A DNA stretch of 5,878 nucleotides from SZUA-521 sp041738285 (GTDB taxonomy: Bacteria; Pseudomonadota; Gammaproteobacteria; Pseudomonadales; Azotimanducaceae). Shown one piece after another: positions 1 to 5,446 of this stretch. The notes under the pieces were generated by a model that saw only the letters and a list, made by a program, of their open reading frames with translations, was not told the origin of the DNA and did no database searches. The DNA lies in assembly GCA_041738285.1 (NCBI GenBank), contig JBGSQB010000069.1, positions 1 to 5,878 on the forward strand. The letters run 5' to 3'. The position numbers and the translations under genes were made by a program. The number at the start of each line of letters is the position of its first letter. Within the stretch, counting starts at the first letter, position 1.

Positions 1-54
1 GCGCGCGAACTCGAGATCGAGCGTCTCAAGGACGTCAACGCGCCGCCAACCTGA
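1..54 (+). CDS. 3' end of an unidentified protein (partial, truncated by window edge)
   Basis: Reading from base 1 in frame 1 gives 17 codons, ARELEIERLKDVNAPPT, then TGA at 52-54. The frame is open to the left edge, so the start lies outside the window. The segment is charged, with leucine/isoleucine spacing like the end of an amphipathic helix or short coiled coil, followed by a Pro-rich tail. Such a tail would suit LapA/YciS-type envelope proteins, which are often found near O-antigen loci in gammaproteobacteria, but 17 residues cannot identify a family. The call that this is a real gene rests on GC-rich codon use and on the 139-base gap before the next gene. The function is unknown. Confidence 0.45.
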   Translation, partial: ARELEIERLKDVNAPPT

Positions 55-90
55 TACTTGCGAGAACGCGCACGCGCGCGGCGACTGAAG

Positions 91-115
91 GCGCACGATC
101 GTCCCGGCTGTGCGC
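91..115. repeat. Imperfect hairpin candidate downstream of the first gene
   Basis: The arms gcgcac (91-96) and gtgcgc (110-115) are a perfect 6-bp inverted repeat around a 13-base loop, and are followed by a short tgctt. It lies 37 bases after the stop of the partial gene. It could act as a weak transcript end, but it has no real T-run and 6-bp repeats arise easily in GC-rich DNA. Confidence 0.2.
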
Positions 116-151
116 TGCTTAATCCCTCTCCTCGACGTTACTAGGCTGCTG

Positions 152-169
152 TGGTCGCACCTGCGACCA
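152..169. promoter_or_regulatory. Perfect 8-bp inverted repeat upstream of the comEA-like gene (possible operator or leader hairpin)
   Basis: The arms tggtcgca (152-159) and tgcgacca (162-169) are exact reverse complements around a 2-base centre (cc). The element ends 12 bases before the Shine-Dalgarno sequence of the comEA-like gene and 24 bases before its ATG. As DNA it has the size and symmetry of a dimeric repressor site. As RNA it would fold into a 7-bp stem with a 4-base loop beside the ribosome-binding site. I recognise no known operator consensus and no convincing -10/-35 boxes around it. The symmetry is seen directly; the regulatory role is inferred. Confidence 0.35.
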
Positions 170-181
170 AACAACTACCTT

Positions 182-187
182 GAGGAG
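182..187 (+). promoter_or_regulatory. Shine-Dalgarno sequence fixing the comEA-like start
   Basis: gaggag lies 6 bases before the ATG at 194, a strong match at ideal spacing. It decides the start at 194 over the in-frame upstream start at 110. The protein starting at 194 begins directly with a signal peptide. Confidence 0.8.
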
Positions 188-193
188 CGTTTC

Positions 194-487
194 ATGCACA
201 CATTGAGGAAACTCACTATCGCGGCTTTGCTTGCGTTGCCGCTCGTCGTGACCGCGGCGGAACCTTCGCAGCCGCGGCCGTCACTGCCGACATCCGTGAA
301 CATCAACACCGCCGACGCGCCGACGCTCGCGGAAATGCTGGTCGGTGTTGGCGATTCGCGTGCCCGCGCGATCGTCGACTATCGCGATGCCAACGGGCCG
401 TTCACGTCCGCTGATCAGCTGGTGCAGGTGAAGGGAATCGGCGAGGCTGTGGTGGACAAGAACCGCGATCGTATTCGCGTGAAGTAG
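194..487 (+). CDS. comEA: ComEA-like secreted helix-hairpin-helix DNA-binding protein
   Basis: This is a 97-residue protein. Residues 1-22 form a signal peptide: basic start MHTLRK, hydrophobic core, and a likely cut after TAA at 20-22. A short Pro/Ser-rich linker (23-34) follows. Residues 35-97 are a tandem helix-hairpin-helix (HhH) domain, opening with VNINTAD and carrying the hairpins VGVG (about 50-53) and VKGIG (about 79-83), then DRIRVK at the end. This is the compact layout of proteobacterial ComEA-family proteins, which bind double-stranded DNA in the periplasm without sequence specificity and help draw it in during natural transformation. Bacillus ComEA is longer and membrane-anchored, so this is the short, soluble form. 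No other competence gene is nearby. Small exported HhH proteins next to wbpM-type genes are also known in Pseudomonas, so a competence role here is inferred. A strong hairpin follows, suggesting a single-gene transcript or the end of one. Confidence 0.88.
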   Translation: MHTLRKLTIAALLALPLVVTAAEPSQPRPSLPTSVNINTADAPTLAEMLVGVGDSRARAIVDYRDANGPFTSADQLVQVKGIGEAVVDKNRDRIRVK

Positions 488-494
488 TCGTGTT

Positions 495-518
495 GGCGAC
501 GCCTTCCCAGGCGTCGCC
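495..518 (+). terminator. Hairpin terminator candidate after the comEA-like gene
   Basis: The arms ggcgacgcc (495-503) and ggcgtcgcc (510-518) pair perfectly over 9 bp around the loop ttccca, starting 7 bases after the stop codon. The stem is strong, but the sequence after it (actctcc) lacks a proper T-run. It may be a weak intrinsic terminator or a 3'-end-protecting stem. It separates the comEA-like gene from the sugar operon. Confidence 0.6.
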
Positions 519-620
519 ACTCTCCGCGGTCTGAACGGCGAGTGCAACCAGTGTGCATGCATCGGTGCAGCCGTCGCACTACACTAGTCACACACGCGCT
601 CAACGGCGGATCGAGTCCCG

Positions 621-710
621 GTGGATGAACCACAGATTTGCACCATCACCCGTGCCCCGGGAATTGCCAAAGTTACTGTCGTCGTCGATGAGTCGGTGAT
701 GACCTTTTGA
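621..710 (+). other. Possible 29-codon leader ORF before the sugar operon (uncertain)
   Basis: The 188-base gap between the hairpin at 495-518 and the SDR gene holds one small open frame. It runs from GTG at 621 to TGA at 708-710 and encodes 29 residues ending VVVDESVMTF. Its stop overlaps the TTG start of the SDR gene (TTGA, 707-710), which would allow translational coupling. No good Shine-Dalgarno sequence precedes the GTG and the peptide resembles nothing I know, so it may be chance. The rest of the gap holds a TGCATGCA palindrome (554-561) and a poor -10-like TACACT (580-585). No convincing promoter is visible, although the operon should have one here. Confidence 0.2.
695..699 (+). promoter_or_regulatory. 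Shine-Dalgarno candidate supporting the TTG start at 707
   Basis: ggtga lies 7 bases before the TTG at 707. The frame is closed just upstream by TGA at 689-691, and no ATG or GTG lies between that stop and 707. This pairing is therefore the best available initiation site for a protein whose Rossmann strand begins within a few residues. Confidence 0.5.
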
Positions 711-1627
711 GCCTGGCAGTAACTGGCGCCGGCGGATTCGTTGGCCGTTATCTTGCCAACCACCTTACAACGGGTGGCGAACGTATCATCCGCTTCGCGC
801 ATCGTAGCGCGCCGGGCCACGTTGCGGTCGACCATGCGATCGATTCGGTCGAGCGGCAGGCCGCGATGCTGCGCAATGTCGATGTGGTGTTCCATCTTGC
901 GGCGCGCGCGCACCGACATGCGAGTGCCGGATCAAAGGCACTTCACATGCGCGACAACTTCGAGGCCACCAGGCGGCTCTTCGAAGCTGCGGTGCGCGCC
1001 GAGGTTTCCAAGTTCGTGTTCGTCAGCACGATTCGCGTACTCGGAGAAACGAGTGATCGACCGTTCGCGGCGACGGATCCGCTGCGGCCGAGCGATGCGT
1101 ACAGTGAATCCAAGGCGCAAGCTGAAGAATGGCTCGCGCAGCAGCAGGGCAGGGGAATCGCCATTGTGATCGTGCGCCCACCATTGGTCTACGGCCCGGG
1201 TGTCGGTGCAAACTTTCTGCGACTCATGAATGCCGTTGGCAGGGGTTGGCCGCTGCCGCTCGCCGGTGCCACGGCGCCGCGTAGTCAGATCGCGCGTACC
1301 AATCTGGTCGATCTGTTGGCATTGAGCGCGCGGGCACGCGCGAGCGACTTTTCGATCCTGCACTGTCGCGACGATCGTGACTACTCGGTACGGGCGTTGA
1401 TCGAAGTGCTGGCCGAACTGATGAACCGTCGTGCGCGGCTCTTCAACCTGCCCACGACGGCGCTGGACGTGTTCGGTAGGCTTGCCGGAATTGAAAGCGT
1501 CGCGACGCGACTGTTCGCTGCGGCGCAATGCGACGATAGCGCGACACGAGTTACTGTTGGCTGGCATCCGCGGCTGACCAGTCGCGATGCACTGAGTGAA
1601 ACTGTGGCCTGGTGGCGGACGCTTTGA
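707..1627 (+). CDS. SDR-family nucleotide-sugar 4-epimerase/4-reductase (WbpV/WbpK-like)
   Basis: This 306-residue cytoplasmic enzyme belongs to the extended short-chain dehydrogenase/reductase family. It opens with the NAD(P)-binding Rossmann motif TGAGGFVG (residues 6-13, GxxGxxG). Further on are VFHLAA (61-66), the catalytic-strand motif FVSTIRVLGE (105-114) and the active-site pair Tyr132/Lys136 in YSESK, then RPPLVYGPG (157-165), where the family's C-terminal substrate domain begins. Thr108 stands where many relatives have a second Ser. In Pseudomonas O-antigen loci, WbpV or WbpK next to WbpL and WbpM reduces the 4-keto group of the WbpM product to give UDP-QuiNAc or UDP-FucNAc, and that is the most likely job here. 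Sequence alone does not decide between the two products, or exclude a true UDP-sugar 4-epimerase, so no symbol is given. The start is TTG at 707, because no ATG or GTG lies in frame after the upstream stop. The 3' end overlaps the next gene. Confidence 0.85.
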   Translation: MSLAVTGAGGFVGRYLANHLTTGGERIIRFAHRSAPGHVAVDHAIDSVERQAAMLRNVDVVFHLAARAHRHASAGSKALHMRDNFEATRRLFEAAVRAEVSKFVFVSTIRVLGETSDRPFAATDPLRPSDAYSESKAQAEEWLAQQQGRGIAIVIVRPPLVYGPGVGANFLRLMNAVGRGWPLPLAGATAPRSQIARTNLVDLLALSARARASDFSILHCRDDRDYSVRALIEVLAELMNRRARLFNLPTTALDVFGRLAGIESVATRLFAAAQCDDSATRVTVGWHPRLTSRDALSETVAWWRTL

Positions 1628-2610
1628 ACGTTGTGGCTGCATTTGCCGCGGGCGTTGCGCTGACGTGGGCCATCATCGCGCTGGCAACGCGCACTCGCCT
1701 CGTGGCCATTCCCGATGCGCGCAGCTCGCACTCGCAGCCAACGCCAACGAGCGGTGGCATCGCCATCGTCGTTCCGGCGCTGATTTGGGCCGCATGGTCT
1801 ATGCACAGCGTGCCGATCGCGGCGCCCGTACTGTACGGTGGTGTCGTCATCGCGCTGCTGGGGCTTGCTGATGACATCAAGGACCTGTCCGCTGGCGTGC
1901 GTCTGCCGGTGCACTTCATTGTGGCTGCGCTTGCGGTCTGGATGGTCTCGATCGTTGCATTGCCGATTGCGGACGTCTCGATCACGGCCGGCTGGCCACT
2001 TTGGATCGGTTGTGTGTTCGGTCTCGTGTGGTTGCTCAATCTCTACAACTTCATGGACGGAATCGACGGGATCGCGGCGATGCAGTGCGTCGCTTACGGT
2101 GCAGGCGTCGTGGTGCTGGCGGACCCAGGGGATGCGACGGTCGGGCTGGTATTGGTGCTTGCATCGGCCGCGCTCGGTTTTCTGGTATTCAACTGGGCAC
2201 CGGCGCGGATATTCATGGGTGACGTCGGCAGCGGGTTTCTCGGGCTGGTACTGGGTTTGGTGGCGATCGACCTGGCCGCGCGCGGGGTCGTATCGCTCAT
2301 CGCCTCCCTGATTCTGCTGACTTCGTTTTGGTTTGACGCTTCCTACACGCTGTGTGCCAGAATCTTGACCGGACAACAGTTCGCGGCACCGCATCGAACT
2401 CACGCGTATCAGAAAATCGCGCGGCGCCTCGGTCATGGATGGACGACGACTATCAACGCACTAGTGACATTCGCTTGGCTGGCGCCACTCGCCTGGTGTG
2501 CGATGCAATGGCCCTCGCTTTCACCCGCGGCCCTGCTTGCGGCCATGGTGCCTTACGCGGCTGTTTGCATTGGTGAACGCGCCGGTTTGCCGGAAGTAGC
2601 CGACCGATGA
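1612..2610 (+). CDS. wbpL: WbpL/WecA-type undecaprenyl-phosphate sugar-1-phosphate transferase
   Basis: This is a 332-residue polytopic inner-membrane protein of the MraY/WecA/TagO family, with roughly ten hydrophobic helices. It transfers an N-acetylhexosamine-1-phosphate from a UDP-sugar to undecaprenyl phosphate, the first step of O-antigen or related glycan synthesis. The family signatures appear in order: IPDARSSH (33-40) with PTPTSGG (44-49), the Mg-binding pair Asp87-Asp88 in LADDIKD, NFMDGIDG (146-153), FMGDVGSGFLG (201-211) and the cytoplasmic HRTHAYQ (261-267, HxxHxYQ type). Gene order next to an SDR and a WbpM matches Pseudomonas WbpL, which uses UDP-FucNAc or UDP-QuiNAc as well as UDP-GlcNAc. 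WecA proper is less likely in this setting. Start choice: GTG at 1612 overlaps the SDR gene by 16 bases. TTG at 1624 (overlap TTGA, with GGTGG at 1611-1615 as a possible ribosome site) would shorten it by 4 residues. The end overlaps wbpM by ATGA. Confidence 0.92.
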   Translation: MADALNVVAAFAAGVALTWAIIALATRTRLVAIPDARSSHSQPTPTSGGIAIVVPALIWAAWSMHSVPIAAPVLYGGVVIALLGLADDIKDLSAGVRLPVHFIVAALAVWMVSIVALPIADVSITAGWPLWIGCVFGLVWLLNLYNFMDGIDGIAAMQCVAYGAGVVVLADPGDATVGLVLVLASAALGFLVFNWAPARIFMGDVGSGFLGLVLGLVAIDLAARGVVSLIASLILLTSFWFDASYTLCARILTGQQFAAPHRTHAYQKIARRLGHGWTTTINALVTFAWLAPLAWCAMQWPSLSPAALLAAMVPYAAVCIGERAGLPEVADR

Positions 2611-4559
2611 CGCTGTCCCAACCCCGCATCAATGACCTGCTGAGCAGTCTGTCGAGGCGACAGAGGCAGTCGATCGCGGTGGTCAGCGACTTCGTGATGA
2701 TGCCCCTGGCGCTGTGGACGGCACTGGCCTTGCGTCTGGGGCAACTCACCCCGGAAGTAGCCGCATTCTGGCCGGCATTTGCGACAGCTGCGTTCGTGTC
2801 CATCCCCGTTTTCATGCGACTCGGCTTGTATCGGCAGGTCGTGCGCTACATGGGTGATCACGCGATGCTGGCCGTCGTCAAGGGTGCAACGATCACGGCC
2901 GTCGCCGTCAGTGTGGTCGCGTACATGGCGCCGCTGAAGGGATTTCCGCGTTCGGTGCCGGTGATATTCTGGTTGATCGCCCTCGGCTACATCGGCGGCA
3001 CCCGATTTGCGGTGCGCGGATACATCGGTTGGCTCGCCCAGCGCCGCGGCTCACGGCGGGCCGTGATCATCTACGGCGCCGGTTCCCATGGTGTCGAGCT
3101 TGCCCGGACCATCGCACTGCAGGGCGATTGGGTCACGGTCGCCTTCGTAGACGACGACCCGGCCAAGCGCGGCCGTTCGATCGATCGGGTGGCTGTGCAC
3201 CCGCCCGGTGAACTGGCTCGGCTGTTCGATGAGACCGGCGCGAAGGATGTGCTGATCGCGATTCCTTCCACTGCTGCCGCGCAGCGCAAGCAGGCCATCG
3301 AACTGCTCGAGCCGTTTCCTGCTCATGTGCGTCTCATCCCGGATCTGTTCGATCTCGGGAGTGGACAGAGTGTCGCCAACGTTCGCGACGTGCGAGTCGA
3401 AGATCTGCTCGGCCGTGATGCGGTCGAACCGTTGCCCCATCTATTGACACTCTCGGTGCGTGGACAGTGCGTGCTGGTCACCGGCGCGGGCGGGTCGATT
3501 GGCTCGGAGTTGTGCAGGCAGGTGATTCGCGGTGCGCCGCGAATGTTGCTGTTGCTCGATCAAAACGAGTTCGGTTTGTTTCAGATCCATCGGGAACTGC
3601 GGCGAATCGTCGAAACCGCTTCGCTCGAAGTACCCACGGTCGCGGTGCTTGGCTCGGTCGCCGACGGAGCTTTGCTGCGGCAGACGATGAACGGCTACCG
3701 GGTGGACACCGTGTACCACGCGGCGGCCTACAAGCACGTGACGCTGGTGGAACGAAACGTCATCGCCGGGCTGAAGAACAACACGTTCGGTACGCTTTAT
3801 GCGGCCGAGGCTGCCGTCGAGGCGGGGGTCAAACGATTCATTCTGGTCTCGACCGACAAAGCGGTGCGCACGACCAATGTCATGGGAGCATCGAAGCGCC
3901 TGGCGGAAATGACGTTGCAGGCGATGCAGGTCGATTCACCCGGTACGATCTTCTCGATCGTGAGATTTGGCAACGTGCTCGGTTCGTCGGGTTCGGTGGT
4001 GCCCTTGTTTCTGGAACAAATCGAGTCGGGTGGCCCCGTGACGGTGACTCACGCCGACGCGACCCGCTACTTCATGACCATTCCCGAAGCGGCTCAACTC
4101 GTCGTGCAGGCAGGCTCCATGGCGGAAGGAGGAGACGTGTTCCTGCTCGACATGGGTGCGCCTGTCCGCATCCTCGACCTGGCACGGCGCATGATCCGTT
4201 TGAAGGGCTTCACAGTGCGCGACGCGGAAAACCCACACGGCGATATCGAGATACAGATCAGTGGGCTGCAGGCCGGCGAAAAAGTACACGAACAACTGCT
4301 GATCGCGGATGCGACTTCAGGCACGCAGCATCGCAAGATCATGCGTGCGGAGGAGAAATTCGTGCCTTGGGCGGAGTTGCGCCGTGCGCTGAATACGTTG
4401 GAGTACGCCTGCGAATCTTCCGACTACCAGGCGATCAAGACGTTCATCGAGCATCTGGTCGAAGGCGCGAGCCTCGAAGATGAACTGGTCGACCTGACTC
4501 GTCAGCGCGGATTCGATGTCGTGGCGCTTACCAAGGGCGTGGGCAAGCCTCAACGATAG
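2607..4559 (+). CDS. wbpM: WbpM-type UDP-GlcNAc 4,6-dehydratase, membrane-anchored
   Basis: This is a 650-residue protein, close to the length of Pseudomonas WbpM and its relatives FlmA/CapD/PglF. The N-terminal part (about 23-131) has four hydrophobic segments anchoring it in the inner membrane. A first Rossmann-like domain follows, with YGAGSHG (156-162). The C-terminal catalytic SDR domain starts at about 288 with VTGAGGSIGSE (291-301, GxxGxxG) and continues with YHAAAYKHV (370-378), FILVSTDKAV (411-420), NVMGASK (424-430) and IVRFGNVLGSSGSV (451-464). The usual Tyr of the YxxxK pair is Met426, followed by Lys430. This is normal for the long WbpM subfamily, where a Ser-Met-Lys arrangement is known, so it is not a defect. 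The enzyme converts UDP-GlcNAc to UDP-2-acetamido-2,6-dideoxy-4-hexulose, the presumed substrate of the SDR encoded two genes upstream. Its ATG overlaps the wbpL stop (ATGA), implying coupled translation. Its 3' end overlaps the convergent protease gene by 10 bases. Confidence 0.95.
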   Translation: MTLSQPRINDLLSSLSRRQRQSIAVVSDFVMMPLALWTALALRLGQLTPEVAAFWPAFATAAFVSIPVFMRLGLYRQVVRYMGDHAMLAVVKGATITAVAVSVVAYMAPLKGFPRSVPVIFWLIALGYIGGTRFAVRGYIGWLAQRRGSRRAVIIYGAGSHGVELARTIALQGDWVTVAFVDDDPAKRGRSIDRVAVHPPGELARLFDETGAKDVLIAIPSTAAAQRKQAIELLEPFPAHVRLIPDLFDLGSGQSVANVRDVRVEDLLGRDAVEPLPHLLTLSVRGQCVLVTGAGGSIGSELCRQVIRGAPRMLLLLDQNEFGLFQIHRELRRIVETASLEVPTVAVLGSVADGALLRQTMNGYRVDTVYHAAAYKHVTLVERNVIAGLKNNTFGTLYAAEAAVEAGVKRFILVSTDKAVRTTNVMGASKRLAEMTLQAMQVDSPGTIFSIVRFGNVLGSSGSVVPLFLEQIESGGPVTVTHADATRYFMTIPEAAQLVVQAGSMAEGGDVFLLDMGAPVRILDLARRMIRLKGFTVRDAENPHGDIEIQISGLQAGEKVHEQLLIADATSGTQHRKIMRAEEKFVPWAELRRALNTLEYACESSDYQAIKTFIEHLVEGASLEDELVDLTRQRGFDVVALTKGVGKPQR

Positions 4560-5446
4560 GCGGCGATTTGGGCACCGACATGCTCGAGGGCCCGCGCGGC
4601 CTCCGAGCCGTTCACTGCGTCGGTGTGCACGACGCCGCACGGGTATCCTATGCAGGTGCGCGATGCCGATGACAGCACGGGCAGTTGCGGGGCATTGAAT
4701 GCGCTTGGTGTTGCCATCACGGTGGTGAAGACGCCATCAACCCCGTATCCCGCGCCGTGAGGATAGCTGCCGCCGGCAGGATTTTCCCGTCGTGAGTGCA
4801 CGAGGCCCATGTTGTGCCCGAGTTCGTGCAACAGCACGTAGTCGGAGCAGTTGAGGCTCACGACAGAATAGGCATAGTCCGCTTCGCTGGGATTGGCGAA
4901 GTTGCCCATGGTGTTCTGACCGCCAACCCATGCGAATCCACAGTAGCCGTCGTTGGCGTATGGTCGAAAGAGCACGGTCATGTCAGCGCCGGTCGCGTTG
5001 CGAAGCGCGGCGATGGGCGCGAGTGATTCGTGGCTACCAAACGTCAAGTCATCGAGAGCATCGGTAGCGCCGATTCCATCCGGATACGCGGCGCGGGCGA
5101 CGTGGGTGAGCCGAAGCTCGATCCGCGTGCCCGCACTCGAGAGTATGTCGTTGCTGACATTGACGAGATGCCTCACCCGCCCGGCGGGGTCTGCATACAG
5201 GGCATCCGCGCCGTGTGCGATGACTGCGAGCACATCGATCACGGCGGTGGGTGGAGGCTGTGGCGCGGTCGGAGCCTCACCCGTGCCGCCGCCGCCCGTC
5301 GGGGTTGGTGCGCCGGTCGATGTCGAACCCCCGCCGCCACCACCGCATGCGGTGATGGTGAGGAACGCGGCCAGCAGTGCGAGCCGAATCGGGTTGGGCA
5401 ATGACCGAGGCGCGTCAGAGCCGTGCCGGGCGATAATCTGCGACAT
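4550..5446 (-). CDS. Secreted zinc metalloprotease lipoprotein, reprolysin-like (M12B-type metzincin)
   Basis: This 298-residue protein has a long basic start and a hydrophobic core (20-33) ending in the lipobox ITAC, so Cys34 should be lipidated. The next residue is Gly rather than Asp, which favours delivery to the outer membrane. A low-complexity Gly/Pro/Thr linker (35-67) tethers the catalytic domain (about 68-298). The zinc site is HELGHNMGLVH (207-217): His207, Glu208, His211, Gly214 and His217. The metzincin Met-turn is probably Met244 in TTVMATPS. Four later cysteines (169, 200, 265, 270) could form two disulfides, fitting an oxidising compartment. There is no large N-terminal pro-region: the linker runs straight into the catalytic fold (VIDVLAVI, 69-76). 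The start is supported by TGAGGA (5453-5458, minus strand) 6 bases before the ATG; its TGA also closes the frame upstream. Its 5' end overlaps the gene before it by 32 bases, suggesting one transcript. The substrate is unknown. Confidence 0.88.
   Translation of the reverse strand: MSQIIARHGSDAPRSLPNPIRLALLAAFLTITACGGGGGGSTSTGAPTPTGGGGTGEAPTAPQPPPTAVIDVLAVIAHGADALYADPAGRVRHLVNVSNDILSSAGTRIELRLTHVARAAYPDGIGATDALDDLTFGSHESLAPIAALRNATGADMTVLFRPYANDGYCGFAWVGGQNTMGNFANPSEADYAYSVVSLNCSDYVLLHELGHNMGLVHSRRENPAGGSYPHGAGYGVDGVFTTVMATPSAFNAPQLPVLSSASRTCIGYPCGVVHTDAVNGSEAARALEHVGAQIAAYR

Noticed and set aside
110..193. Longer 125-residue form of the comEA-like protein starting at 110
   Set aside because: The extra 28 residues would bury the signal peptide inside the protein, have no ribosome site and cross the palindrome at 152-169. 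The ATG at 194 has a strong Shine-Dalgarno sequence.
553..585. Promoter with -35 near 553-558 and -10 TACACT at 580-585
   Set aside because: The -35 match is poor and the spacing too long. It is no better than expected by chance.
519..706. JUMPstart-type polysaccharide operon leader
   Set aside because: No sequence resembling the conserved JUMPstart element is present in the gap.
1381..2436. Long open frame of 351 codons on the minus strand
   Set aside because: It lies antisense across the end of the SDR gene and most of wbpL, both clear family members. Its Arg/His/Gln-rich product is typical of an antisense frame in GC-rich DNA.
3467..4483. Open frame of 338 codons on the plus strand
   Set aside because: It is an alternate-frame shadow wholly inside the catalytic part of wbpM, with an Arg/Gly-rich product and no recognisable motif.
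2607..4559. WbpM inactive because the catalytic Tyr is missing
   Set aside because: Met in place of Tyr before xxxK is the normal state of the long WbpM subfamily.
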